This document shows, one piece after another, positions 21,868 through 30,407 of a stretch of DNA of 32,743 bases; position 1 is the first letter of the stretch; the number at the start of each line of letters is the position of its first letter. The translations under genes and the position numbers were made by a program. The stretch lies in NCBI RefSeq assembly GCF_002224125.1, contig NZ_NCSM01000041.1:1-32743 (forward strand), written 5' to 3'. The notes beneath the pieces are model-generated. The model saw nothing but the letters and a program-made list of their open reading frames with translations, did not search any database and was not told the DNA's origin. Origin of the DNA: Streptomyces sp. NBS 14/10. Lineage in GTDB: Bacteria; Actinomycetota; Actinomycetes; Streptomycetales; Streptomycetaceae.

Positions 21868-23344
21868 GCCGGCGCCACAGGGACCGCCACCAGGACCGGC
21901 GCCGGGAGCGGTGCACGGCCGGCTGGTCCGACGTGTTCAGCCGATCCAATGCCTTCGACCGCTCCGAGGGGGCCGGCTGGTCCGAGGCGTCCGGCTGGGG
22001 CGCGGAGCGGGCCGGGAAGTGCGGTGCCAGCAGGCCCGTCTCGGTCTCCAGGGTGTCCGAATCGCCCCCGCGCGGCGTGAACTCGGCGGGCAGCGACACC
22101 AGGTGGCGGGAGATCCATGAGGCCGTCCAGCTCAGCTCGGTCTCGGGGACCGCGAGCCGCAGATCGGGCAGGCGCAGCAGCAGGGTGTCGATGCCGGTGT
22201 CGGTGATGGCGCGGCCGATGTCCTGGCCGGGGCATTCATGCGGCCCGCCGCTGAAGGAGAGGTGCGAGCGGTTGCCGTACATGGGTGCGGCGATATCGGG
22301 GCGGACGGCGGGGTCGACGTTTCCGGCGGCCAGGCCGAGCAGCAGCATGTCCCCGGCCCTGATCTGCCGCCCGCCCAGCTCCGTATCGCCGGTCGCCCAG
22401 CGGCCGGGGATCACGGCGAGCGGCGGTTCGTTCCACAGCACATGCTCGATGGCGTCCGGCAGGGTCATATGGCCGCCGGCCAGGGTGGCGCGGAAGCGCG
22501 GATCGGTGAGCATCATCCGCAGCGTGTTGGTCATCAGGTTGGTGGTGGTCTCGTTGCCGGTGAGCAGCACCAGCCGCAGATGCTGGACGACCTCCTCCTC
22601 GGTCAGCCCGGAGGGGTGCTCAAGCAGCCAGGAGGCCAGGTCCGAGCCGGGCTCGGCGCGTTTGCGCGCCACCAGGTTCTCCAGGGCCTCGGTGACGTAC
22701 GCGTCGCTCTTGAGGGCCGTCTCCGTGCCCTGCATCAGGTCCCGGGTGGCTTCGACCAGGCGCGGGCCGTACTCGTCGGGCATGCCGAGCAGCTGGGTGA
22801 GCACCAGCATGGGCAGCTGCTCTGTGAATCCGCTCACCAGCTCGGCGTGCCCGTCGGCGACGAACTCGTCGACCAACTGGTGGGTGAACCGGGTGACCTG
22901 GCGGCGCATCCCGCGCCGGTCGAAGCGGTTCATGCTCTCGGTGAGCGCCGCGCGCAGCCGCTCGTGCTCGGCGCCGTCGGCGAAGGTGCACATGGGCTGC
23001 CAGCCGACCACCGGCAGCAGCGGCGAGTCGGGGGCGACCCGGCCCTCGCGCCAGTCGCCCCAGTGACGCGAGTCGCGGGAGAAGCGGGAGGGGGTACGGG
23101 CCACCTCCAGGTTCTCCCGGTAGCCGAGCAGCAGCCACGCGGGCAGATCGCCGGCCAGCCGTACGGGGGCCACCGCGCCGTGCTCGGCGCGCAGCCACTC
23201 GTAGAAGCCCTTCGGGTCGGCTTCGTGCTCGGGTCCGAAGAGATCCCCCGCGGTGCCGGAGCGGATGGCGGCGTGGGCGGGGCATCCGGGGGGAGGCGCG
23301 GCGCCGAGGTGGTCCGTGCCGGGGTGGTCGGGTGGAGGGGTCAC
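21836..23344 (-). CDS. CYP157-type cytochrome P450 of the conservon, lacking the ExxR Arg
   Basis: The 502-residue protein has the haem loop FSGGPHECPGQ with ligand C371 and the I-helix segment LLTGNETTTNL (about 260-270). In the K helix, where P450s carry Glu-x-x-Arg, it reads E300-H-V-L-W304. Loss of that Arg (EQSLW in S. coelicolor CYP157C1) is the known hallmark of the CYP157 family, which sits in conservon operons. The GTG start overlaps the cvnD stop (GTGA), so translation is coupled. Residues about 430-502 form an unusual tail rich in Ser, Pro and Asp that ends in a Trp/Arg-rich basic stretch (SRRRSWWRSLWRRLRPGPR). Substrate and redox partners are unknown. Confidence 0.93.
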   Translation of the reverse strand: MTPPPDHPGTDHLGAAPPPGCPAHAAIRSGTAGDLFGPEHEADPKGFYEWLRAEHGAVAPVRLAGDLPAWLLLGYRENLEVARTPSRFSRDSRHWGDWREGRVAPDSPLLPVVGWQPMCTFADGAEHERLRAALTESMNRFDRRGMRRQVTRFTHQLVDEFVADGHAELVSGFTEQLPMLVLTQLLGMPDEYGPRLVEATRDLMQGTETALKSDAYVTEALENLVARKRAEPGSDLASWLLEHPSGLTEEEVVQHLRLVLLTGNETTTNLMTNTLRMMLTDPRFRATLAGGHMTLPDAIEHVLWNEPPLAVIPGRWATGDTELGGRQIRAGDMLLLGLAAGNVDPAVRPDIAAPMYGNRSHLSFSGGPHECPGQDIGRAITDTGIDTLLLRLPDLRLAVPETELSWTASWISRHLVSLPAEFTPRGGDSDTLETETGLLAPHFPARSAPQPDASDQPAPSERSKALDRLNTSDQPAVHRSRRRSWWRSLWRRLRPGPRPPRR

Positions 23345-24000
23345 GGGGTCTCCGGGGTCGCGGTGGTGAGGGAGTGCAGATAGCGCACAAGGGTCAGCAG
23401 GGTGTCGCGGCTGGACCCGCGGTCCCGGGCGTCGCAGTCGACCATGGGTACGGAGTCGGGCAGGTCCATCGCGGCGCGCAGCTCGGACATGGGGTAGACG
23501 GGGGCGTGGGGGAAGGCGTTGATCGCGACGACGAAGGGCACCGCGCGCTCCTCCAGCCGTCCGACCGCGTCGAAGCTGACTTCCAGGCGCCGGGTGTCGA
23601 TCAGTACGACGGCGCCCAGGGCGCCCTCGAACAGACCGTCCCACAGGAACCAGAAGCGCTCCTGGCCGGGTGTGCCGAACAGATAGAGCACCAGTTGGTC
23701 GTTCAGGCTGATCCGGCCGAAGTCCATCGCCACGGTGGTCTCGGTCTTGCGCTCCACCCCGGCGATATCGTCCACGCCGACCCCGGCCTGGGTCATGGTC
23801 TCCTCGGTGGTCAGCGGCCGGATCTCGCTCACCGAGCCGACCATCGTCGTCTTCCCGACGCCGAACCCCCCGACGACCACCACCTTGACCGCCGCGCTCA
23901 CCGACGACGGCAGGGCGTCCTCGGTGCGCGGTCCGACGAGCGCTCCGGAGCCGGCGAGCGTTTCAGAGCCGGCGAACGCTTCAGAGCTTCTGTAGTCCAT
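23341..24000 (-). CDS. cvnD: CvnD, Ras-like small GTPase of the conservon
   Basis: The 219-residue protein is a small GTPase with P-loop GGFGVGKTTMVG (about 44-55), switch region TVAMDFGRI, and G3-like LYLFGTPGQERF. VVAINAFP takes the place of NKxD, all usual for the conservon GTPases. Conservon proteins form a membrane-associated complex likened to eukaryotic G-protein signalling. An extra N-terminal segment of about 35 residues includes a repeat (SEAFAGSETLAGSGALVG) coded by imperfect DNA repeats at 23940-23995. It overlaps cvnC by 20 bases and the P450 by four. Confidence 0.95.
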   Translation of the reverse strand: MDYRSSEAFAGSETLAGSGALVGPRTEDALPSSVSAAVKVVVVGGFGVGKTTMVGSVSEIRPLTTEETMTQAGVGVDDIAGVERKTETTVAMDFGRISLNDQLVLYLFGTPGQERFWFLWDGLFEGALGAVVLIDTRRLEVSFDAVGRLEERAVPFVVAINAFPHAPVYPMSELRAAMDLPDSVPMVDCDARDRGSSRDTLLTLVRYLHSLTTATPETP

Positions 24001-24340
24001 GCATCACCGCTTGGAGGAGTTCGACGTCGGGCAGCGCGGCGACGGGGACCGGCGCCCGGGTTTCCACCTGCTCGTCCCTGAGCAGGTCCGTGAGCAGCAG
24101 GGTGACCGACGAGACGGGCAGGGCCAGATACGCGGAGATCTCGGCGACGGACAGCGGGAACTGACACATCCGCAGGACGGACGCGCACTCGGGGCGCGTC
24201 CCCGGCTCCGGCTCGGCCCGCGCCACGACCAGGGTGACCAGTTCGACGTCCGCCCGCCCGGACCGGCGCGGGCGGTCGTCGGCGAAGGAGTACAGCCGGT
24301 CGGGGACACCGTCGGCACGGCGCCCCCGAGGTTCACTCAT
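23981..24340 (-). CDS. cvnC: CvnC, DUF742 protein of the conservon
   Basis: The 119-residue protein is a DUF742 member with YSFADDRPRR, the winged-helix-like CQFPLSVAEISAYLALPVS, TLLLTDLL and a C-terminal ALPDVELLQAVMHGLQKL. The ATG at 24340 shares the ATGA with the cvnB stop and has GGAG five bases upstream; the longer open frame is not needed. DUF742 proteins are thought to link CvnB and the GTPase CvnD. Overlap with both neighbours indicates tight translational coupling. Confidence 0.94.
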   Translation of the reverse strand: MSEPRGRRADGVPDRLYSFADDRPRRSGRADVELVTLVVARAEPEPGTRPECASVLRMCQFPLSVAEISAYLALPVSSVTLLLTDLLRDEQVETRAPVPVAALPDVELLQAVMHGLQKL

Positions 24341-24744
24341 GCGCTCCGCCCGTCGACGCGTGGTGGGCTGCTGAGGTGTCCGCCGACCCGGGCCACCAGG
24401 TCTCGCATGCACTGGCCCATGAGCCCGGCGTCCACCGTGTCCTCGGCCAGCACCGCCAGATACGCCCCGGCGCCCGCCGCCATCAGATAGAAGAATCCGC
24501 AGTCGACCTCGATGGCGACCAGTTTCATCCGCCCGTCACCCTCGGGGAGTTCGGCGGCGATCGCCCCCGAGAGGCTTTGCAGCCCCGCACAGGCGGCGGC
24601 CAGGCGTTCGGCGGTTCCCTCGTCGGCGCCCATCTTTGCCATGCACAGACCGTCCGAGGAGAGGAGCACCACGTAGTGGGTCTGCGGAACGCTCTTCGCC
24701 AGGTCCCGGAGCATCCAGTCCATGTTGTACCGCGGTTGCGTCAC
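24337..24744 (-). CDS. cvnB: CvnB, roadblock/LC7 protein of the conservon
   Basis: The 135-residue protein is a roadblock/LC7 (MglB-like) domain: NMDWMLRDLAKSVPQTHYVV, SSDGLCMAKMGADEGTAERL, then LVAIEVDCGFFYLMAAG. In this family it acts as a GTPase-activating or scaffold protein for CvnD. The GTG at 24744 gives the usual N-terminus VTQPRYNMDW and lies four bases after the cvnA stop; the longer open frame is inside cvnA and is rejected. Confidence 0.94.
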   Translation of the reverse strand: MTQPRYNMDWMLRDLAKSVPQTHYVVLLSSDGLCMAKMGADEGTAERLAAACAGLQSLSGAIAAELPEGDGRMKLVAIEVDCGFFYLMAAGAGAYLAVLAEDTVDAGLMGQCMRDLVARVGGHLSSPPRVDGRSA

Positions 24745-24748
24745 TTGC

Positions 24749-26383
24749 CTATTCACCCTTATCCGACTCATGCGAGATGTTCGACGATTCATCACCGTGC
24801 GGCGGGCGGCCGGATTCGGTGTTGTCGGCCGCACCGGAAATTCCCTTGAAGAACGGGCCCAGCCACAATCCCGGCTCCACGGACGGCTTTTCCTGCACCG
24901 GGGGCGCCGGGCGCGCGGGCTCGGGGCCGGTGCCGACGCCGGTGTCGACACGGACAGCCCGGGTGACGTGGGGCATCCGACGGCGGCGCTGTGGCAGCCC
25001 GACCGTGTTCTGCTGCGGCACCGTGTTGTGCGGCTGCACTCCGACCGTGTTCTGCGGCGGCATCCCGACCGTGTTGTGCTCCATGGTGGGCGGCGCCGGG
25101 ACGCGGCCGAAGTCGGCCGGGCCGCCGGTGCGCTTCGGCGTCGGGCTGGGCGTCCAGCCGGCGGGCGGGTTGGGCTTCGCCCGGGTCACGGGCTTGGGCG
25201 GGGGCAGCTTGGCGGCGCGGGCGACCAGGCCACCGGGCGCGGGGGTGGTACAGATGATGCTCTGCGGTACGACCAGGACCGCGCGGACGCCGCCGTACGC
25301 GGAGGGGCGCAGCGAGAACTGGAAGCGATGCTTGTGGGCCAGTCTGCCGACCACCGAGAGCCCCAGGCGCGGCGTCTCGCCCAGATCGTTGAGGTCGAGT
25401 CCGGCCGAGGCCTGGGCCAGCGTCAGCTCGATGCGCTTGCGGGCTTCGTCCGTCAGGCCCACCCCGGCGTCCTCGATTTCGACGGCGACCCCGGACTGGA
25501 CCTCGACCGCGGTCAGATGCACCCGGGTCTTCGGCGGTGAGTAGCGGGTGGCGTTGTCCAGCAGTTCGGCCATGGCGTGGATCAGCGGCTCAACGCCCGG
25601 GCCGACGATGCCGACGTCCGCCACCGAGTGCAGTTCGACCCGCGGGTACTCCAGGATCCGCGAGATGGCGCCGCGGCAGACGTTGTACAGCGGGATCGGG
25701 TCCCGCCACTGACGCCCCGCGTGGGAGTCGCCGAGTACGGAGATGCTGTCGGCCAACCTGCCGATCAGCGCGTTCCCATGATCGAGGTGGAGGAGATCGT
25801 GGTACATCTCGTAGTCGGCGCCGTGCTTGTCCTCCATCTCCCGCACGTCGTATGCCTGCTGGTGGGTGATGGCCTGGACGCGGCGGGCGATGTTGACGAA
25901 GGCCCGCTGTGCGGCGTCCCTCAAGTCCTCCTCGAACCGTACGGTCTGCAGCATCTCCCACAGGACCGCCCGGTGCGCGGACTCGAAGTCCGGTTCGAGG
26001 CATGCCGGGCGGTCGATGTCCTTCATCACGTCGACGGGCTCCGCGCCGCACCGCAGCCGGTCCACGGCCGCGGGGAGCACTTCCTTGGCCAGCCGTCTGG
26101 TCTCCACCTCCTGGTCGACCAGGCGCTGTCGCAGCACGGCCTCGCGCTCGGCGGCCTTCAGCCGCAGGGCCGCGATGGTCCGCCCGCGGCGCACCGCCTC
26201 CGCCGCCGCCACGGCCACCGCCAGCGTCGCCGCCAGGCCGCACCAGGCGACCGCCGCCCGCGCCCCGGTGGGGACCCAGGCCACGGCCAGTGCGGCGGCA
26301 AGGGCCGTCGCGGCGGGAGGGATCAGCCATACGAGCGCGGAGGCGGGCCGTCGGCCTCCGGGTGACGAGCCGGAAAAAACCAT
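24749..26383 (-). CDS. cvnA: CvnA, membrane sensor with histidine-kinase-like ATPase domain
   Basis: The 544-residue protein has two membrane spans near the N-terminus (about 17-36 and 43-64) and a coiled-coil region (about 70-105). A cytoplasmic core contains LLHLDHGNALIGRLADSI. The GHKL ATPase boxes are N-box ELLDNATRYSPP (273-284), G1 EDAGVGL (304-310) and LGLSVVGRLA. A disordered Pro-rich tail from about 380 holds four NTV-repeats (437-463). CvnA is the sensor of the conservon, though no extracytoplasmic domain is evident here. ATG at 26383 has AGGA seven bases upstream; a GTG at 26410 is less likely. The upstream DNA is strikingly AT-rich. Confidence 0.95.
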   Translation of the reverse strand: MVFSGSSPGGRRPASALVWLIPPAATALAAALAVAWVPTGARAAVAWCGLAATLAVAVAAAEAVRRGRTIAALRLKAAEREAVLRQRLVDQEVETRRLAKEVLPAAVDRLRCGAEPVDVMKDIDRPACLEPDFESAHRAVLWEMLQTVRFEEDLRDAAQRAFVNIARRVQAITHQQAYDVREMEDKHGADYEMYHDLLHLDHGNALIGRLADSISVLGDSHAGRQWRDPIPLYNVCRGAISRILEYPRVELHSVADVGIVGPGVEPLIHAMAELLDNATRYSPPKTRVHLTAVEVQSGVAVEIEDAGVGLTDEARKRIELTLAQASAGLDLNDLGETPRLGLSVVGRLAHKHRFQFSLRPSAYGGVRAVLVVPQSIICTTPAPGGLVARAAKLPPPKPVTRAKPNPPAGWTPSPTPKRTGGPADFGRVPAPPTMEHNTVGMPPQNTVGVQPHNTVPQQNTVGLPQRRRRMPHVTRAVRVDTGVGTGPEPARPAPPVQEKPSVEPGLWLGPFFKGISGAADNTESGRPPHGDESSNISHESDKGE

Positions 26384-26410
26384 GGGCGTCCTTAAGAAAG
26401 GCGGAGACAA

Positions 26411-26677
26411 CAGAGGAGAGACCGACGCGGGAGACCGCGGGCGAAGAGCTCGCTATGAGCCAAGGAGCATAGCGGTTTCGCCAGATGCCGAGACGAATAT
26501 GCGTTTTTCTCGAAAATGCACTGAAGTATGAATTGAAATAGCTCAAGACTCGATCACGTTCTTTCATTTTCATTGCTTCATCGAACTCTTTCTGACCGGC
26601 GACCGTTGCGCCCCGAGCGGATCAGCGCAGGGCGAACGGGCTGGGCCAGGTCGCCGGAGAGCTCGTAGCGTCCGCGT
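26411..26677. promoter_or_regulatory. AT-rich divergent promoter region of the conservon
   Basis: Between cvnA and the divergent epimerase-like gene lie 267 bases. Around 26470-26600 they become far richer in A/T than anything else in the window (for example GCGTTTTTCTCGAAAATGC and TTTCATTTTCATTGC). Such islands in Streptomyces often mark strong or silenced promoters (Lsr2 targets). On the right, TAGCGT at 26666-26671 lies six bases before the epimerase ATG, which fits a leaderless transcript. Confidence 0.5.
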
Positions 26678-27757
26678 ATGAGCAACGGAAACGCATTCGT
26701 GATCGGGGCGACGGGACAGATCGGGCGGGCGGCGGTGCGCGCCCTCGCCGCCGACGGCTGGCAGGTGCGGGCCGCCTCGCGGCACGGCGCCCGCGACGAG
26801 CGGTGGCCCGAGGACGTACGGACCGTGACCGTGGACCGGGAGGACGACGCCGCGCTGGCCGCGGCCCTCGGAGACGGCTGCGATGTGCTGCTCGACTGTG
26901 TGGCCTACGGGGCGCGCCACGCCGGACAGTTGCTCGGCCTCGCGGACCGGATCGGCTCGGCGGTGGTGATCTCCAGCTGCTCCGTCTACCGGGACGAGCA
27001 GGACCGTAGCTTCGACACCCAGGACGAGCCGGACGGCTTCCCGGAGTTTCCCGTACCGATCCCCGAGTCGCAGCCGACCGTCCCGCCGAGCGAGGACACC
27101 TACAGCACGGCCAAGGTCGCGCTGGAGCAAGAGCTGCTGGGCGCCGGGGACCGGCTGCCGACCACGCTGCTGCGCGCCGGGGCGATCCACGGCCCGTACA
27201 GCCCGCTGCCCCGCGAGGCGTACTTCATCAAGCGGGTGCTCGACGGGCGGCCGGTGCGGATCCTCGCCCACGGGGGCGCGAGCCGGTTCCACCCGGTGCA
27301 TGTGGACAACCTCGCCGAGCTGATCCGCCTGGCCGCCCGCAGGCCCGGCTCCCGGGCGCTCGACGCGGGCGACCCCCAGGCGCCGACGGTCGCCGAGATC
27401 GCGGCCGCGGTGGACTCGGCGATGGGGGCCACCAGCGAGCTGATCACGATCGACGGCGAGCCGCCGCGCCCGGGCCTGGGACAGACCCCCTGGAGCACGC
27501 CCCGGCCGGTGGTGCTGGACATGTCGGCGGCGGAGCGCGAGCTGGGCTACCGGGCGGCGACCGGGTACGTCGAATCGCTGCCGGAGACGGTGGAGTGGAC
27601 GGCCCGTCAGCTGGCGGACGGCCGGGACTGGACCCTGGCGTTCCCGCTCATGGCGAAGGCCTACGCGCCACCCCGCGATCTCTTCGACTACGCCACGGAG
27701 GACGCGTGGCTGGCCGAGAGCGGGCGGGGCGGGCTGGGCGGGCTGGGCGGGCGGTAA
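26678..27757 (+). CDS. NAD-dependent epimerase/dehydratase-like protein
   Basis: The 359-residue protein is an extended SDR with NAD-binding FVIGATGQIGRAAVRAL. The catalytic region is VVISSCSVYRDE, then STAKVALEQELL, where the expected YxxxK appears as YSTAK. TTLLRAGAIHGPYSPLP, HPVHVDNLAEL and a C-terminal substrate region follow. It resembles nucleotide-sugar epimerases or isoflavone-reductase-like enzymes, but the substrate is unknown. No ribosome binding site precedes the ATG and a -10-like TAGCGT is six bases away, so the message may be leaderless. The C-terminus ends in a short GGLGGLGGR repeat. Confidence 0.85.
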   Translation: MSNGNAFVIGATGQIGRAAVRALAADGWQVRAASRHGARDERWPEDVRTVTVDREDDAALAAALGDGCDVLLDCVAYGARHAGQLLGLADRIGSAVVISSCSVYRDEQDRSFDTQDEPDGFPEFPVPIPESQPTVPPSEDTYSTAKVALEQELLGAGDRLPTTLLRAGAIHGPYSPLPREAYFIKRVLDGRPVRILAHGGASRFHPVHVDNLAELIRLAARRPGSRALDAGDPQAPTVAEIAAAVDSAMGATSELITIDGEPPRPGLGQTPWSTPRPVVLDMSAAERELGYRAATGYVESLPETVEWTARQLADGRDWTLAFPLMAKAYAPPRDLFDYATEDAWLAESGRGGLGGLGGR

Positions 27758-27831
27758 TTCCGTCGCGCCGTGATCACCGCGGCCGGTAGCGTCGGGCGCC
27801 TGATGGACCAAGATGACGCGGAGGCACGTGG

Positions 27832-28725
27832 ATGAGCGGGCGGTTGCGCGCGATCGCCCGTGAGACGGAGCGGATCGTCGCCGAGGGCGGCTACACGGCA
27901 CCGAGCGGACACGCAGTCCGGCTCGCCGAGCACATCGACCGTGCGACCGAGGGCACGCGTCTCTACGAGCCGGTGCAGACGGTGGCGAGCCGGCGCGGCT
28001 CGGCCCTCGCCGAGGAGATCGCCCGCGTGGCCGCTGAGGCACTGGGACACGGTGAACAGCCGGACCGCGACACGCGGTTCGAGGTGACCGGGGAGAGCAG
28101 CCTGGAGGCCGCGCGCAGGCTGGTAGCCGGGGTCGACGGCCCGGTCGCGGTGCTGAACTTCGCCTCCGCCCGCAACCCCGGCGGCGGCTATCTGAACGGC
28201 GCCCAGGCGCAGGAGGAGGCGCTGTGCCGGGCCTCGGCGCTGTACGCGTGCCTGCGCACCGCCCCGGACTTCTACGCGGCGCACCGGGCCGACCCGAGCC
28301 CCTTCTACAGCGACCGGGTCATCCACTCCCCCGGTGTCCCGGTCTTCCGCGACGACCGGGGCGCGTTGCTCGACGCCTGGTACGAGGTCGGCTTCCTGAC
28401 CTCGGCCGCGCCGAACGCCGGGGTCATCGCCCAACGGGGCATGGACACCTCGCGCCTCCCCGAGGCGCTGGCCTCGCGCGCCGAGCGGGTGCTGGAGGTG
28501 GCCGCCGCGCACGGGTACCGCCACCTGGTGCTGGGCGCCTGGGGGTGCGGGGTGTTCCGGAACGACCCGGCGGCGGTGGCCGAGGCGTTCCGCGCCCATC
28601 TGGTGGCCCCGGGGCGCTTCGCCGGGCGGTTCGAGCGCGTCGTCTTCGCCGTGCTCGACCGCCGTACGGACTCGCCGACACGGGCCGCGTTCGCCGCCGC
28701 GTTCGGCACGGCCGCCGCGGCCTGA
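27832..28725 (+). CDS. Bacterial PARG-type macrodomain protein (TIGR02452, DUF2263)
   Basis: The 297-residue protein matches microbial poly(ADP-ribose) glycohydrolases. The central motif NPGGGYLNGAQAQEE (115-129) contains the GGG loop and the Gln-Glu-Glu catalytic signature. VAVLNFASARNPGG, VIHSPGVPVFRDD, and VLGAWGCGVFRNDP complete the macrodomain. Such enzymes remove ADP-ribose chains from proteins, so the host should also make an ADP-ribosyl transferase. GGAGG is eight bases before the ATG, and TAGCGT at 27787-27792 is a likely -10. No obvious partner lies beside it. It converges with the peptidase gene through a terminator. Confidence 0.9.
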   Translation: MSGRLRAIARETERIVAEGGYTAPSGHAVRLAEHIDRATEGTRLYEPVQTVASRRGSALAEEIARVAAEALGHGEQPDRDTRFEVTGESSLEAARRLVAGVDGPVAVLNFASARNPGGGYLNGAQAQEEALCRASALYACLRTAPDFYAAHRADPSPFYSDRVIHSPGVPVFRDDRGALLDAWYEVGFLTSAAPNAGVIAQRGMDTSRLPEALASRAERVLEVAAAHGYRHLVLGAWGCGVFRNDPAAVAEAFRAHLVAPGRFAGRFERVVFAVLDRRTDSPTRAAFAAAFGTAAAA

Positions 28726-28730
28726 CGGCG

Positions 28731-28779
28731 CCGGGCCCCGCCCCGCGGGTGCGTACACACCCACAGAACGGGGCCCGGA
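28731..28779. terminator. Hairpin between convergent PARG-like and peptidase genes
   Basis: CCGGGCCCCG (28731-28740) and CGGGGCCCGG (28770-28779) form a perfect 10-bp stem between two genes that converge, fitting a bidirectional terminator. Confidence 0.7.
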
Positions 28780-28799
28780 CCGCGACTCGCTCCGGCTGG

Positions 28800-30392
28800 C
28801 TACTTGGCGGCGGCCGGGACGGGCGTGGCGTGCGGGCCGCACGTCACGTCCGCGGCGTCCACCGTGCCGTTCAGCAGATAGGCGTCCACCCGGTCGTTGA
28901 TGCAGGAGTTGACCAGGCCGGTGACCCCGTGCGAGCCCGCGTCCTTCTCGGTGATCAGGCGCGAGCCCTTCAGCCGCTTGTGCAGCTCGACGGCGCCGTC
29001 GTACGGGGTGGCGGCGTCGCGTGTGCTCTGCACGATGAGCGTCTTGGGCAGACCCTTGTCCGCGCCGACCTCGATCGGGTTCTGCTGCGGGGCGTCCCAG
29101 GTGGCACACGGCAGGTTCATCCAGGCGTTCGCCCAGGTCATGAACGGGTAGTCCGTGTGCAGCCGGGTGTTGTCCCGGTCCCAGGTGCGCCAGCTGGTCG
29201 GCCACTTGGCGTCCGCGCACTCCACCGCCGTGTAGACGGCGTTGCCGTTCTCCGAGGCGATGTTGCCCGCGGTGTCGGACAGATCCGGGCCCGCCGCCTC
29301 GACCAGCTGCTTCTCGTCACCGGCGAGATAGGCGCTCCACACCGCGGCGACCGGGGCCCACGAGGAGTCGTAGTACGGCGCGCTCTGGAAGAAGCCCACC
29401 AGCTCGGCCGGGCCGACGACCCCGCCGATCGGCTGCTTCTTGGCGGCCGCGCGCAGCGTCTCCCACTGCTTCTGGACCTTCTCCGGCGTGTCGCCGATGT
29501 GGTAGGTCGCGTCGTTCTTGGCGACCCACGCCGTCCAGTCCTTCCAGCGCATCTCGAAGGCGACGTCCTGGTCCAGGTTGGCCTGGTACCAGATCTTCTC
29601 CCGCGACGGGTTGACCACACTGTCGACGATCATGCGGCGCACATGCGTCGGGAAGAGCGTCGCGTACACGCCGCCGATGTAGGTGCCATAGGACACGCCG
29701 AGGTAGTTGAGCTTCTTCTCGCCGAGCGCGGCCCGGATGACGTCGATGTCACGAGCCGTGTTGGGCGTCGTCAGGTACGGCAGCATCCAGCCGCTGCGCT
29801 CCGCGCAGCCCTGCGCGTACTCCTTGGCGAGCTTGCGCTGTGCGCGCTTGTCCGCCTCGCTGTCCGGCACCGGGTCCGCCTTCGGCGCCTTGACGTACTC
29901 CTGCGGGTCGACGCAGGAGATGGCGGCGGAGTGGCCGACCCCGCGCGGGTCGAAGCCGACGAAGTCGTACGCCTTCGAGGTCTTCGCCCACAGCGGGTTC
30001 TTGGTGGTGACCCGGCGCGGGAACTTCAATCCGGAGCCGCCGGGCCCGCCCGGGTTGTAGATCAGCGCACCCTGGCGCTCGGTGGCGCTCCCGGTGTTGC
30101 CGATCCGGTCCACGGCGAGCTTGATGGTGCGGCCGTACGGCTTGGCGTAGTCGAGCGGGACCGTCACATAGCCGCACTGTATGGGCTTCTCCAGAGCCCA
30201 GTCGGCCGGGCAGTCCTGCCAGTCGATGCCCGCCGCGGCGGCCCTGGCCCCGGCGATCTGCACACCGCGCGCCTCCGCCGCTCCCCCCGGCGTACGCGCC
30301 TTCGCGCTGGCCATGGGCGTGGCCAGGGCGCCCGCTATCAGCGCCCCGGTGAGCACACCGCCGGCCGTGCCGAGCATTGCTGCACGTCTCAC
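28800..30392 (-). CDS. Secreted tripeptidyl aminopeptidase-like S33 alpha/beta hydrolase
   Basis: The 530-residue precursor has a signal peptide (basic MRRAAMLG, then a hydrophobic stretch, then ATPMASA, about residues 1-30). The mature part is an alpha/beta hydrolase of the Streptomyces Tap/SlpD type. It has oxyanion-region YNPGGPGGSGL, the nucleophile S234 in YLGVSYGTYIGG, Asp about 459 in STRDAATPY and His about 488 in AGSHGVTG. It probably removes tripeptides or dipeptides from secreted proteins outside the cell. AAGGAG lies six bases before the GTG start. Confidence 0.93.
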   Translation of the reverse strand: MRRAAMLGTAGGVLTGALIAGALATPMASAKARTPGGAAEARGVQIAGARAAAAGIDWQDCPADWALEKPIQCGYVTVPLDYAKPYGRTIKLAVDRIGNTGSATERQGALIYNPGGPGGSGLKFPRRVTTKNPLWAKTSKAYDFVGFDPRGVGHSAAISCVDPQEYVKAPKADPVPDSEADKRAQRKLAKEYAQGCAERSGWMLPYLTTPNTARDIDVIRAALGEKKLNYLGVSYGTYIGGVYATLFPTHVRRMIVDSVVNPSREKIWYQANLDQDVAFEMRWKDWTAWVAKNDATYHIGDTPEKVQKQWETLRAAAKKQPIGGVVGPAELVGFFQSAPYYDSSWAPVAAVWSAYLAGDEKQLVEAAGPDLSDTAGNIASENGNAVYTAVECADAKWPTSWRTWDRDNTRLHTDYPFMTWANAWMNLPCATWDAPQQNPIEVGADKGLPKTLIVQSTRDAATPYDGAVELHKRLKGSRLITEKDAGSHGVTGLVNSCINDRVDAYLLNGTVDAADVTCGPHATPVPAAAK

Positions 30393-30407
30393 CTGGTCTC
30401 CTTTTCA

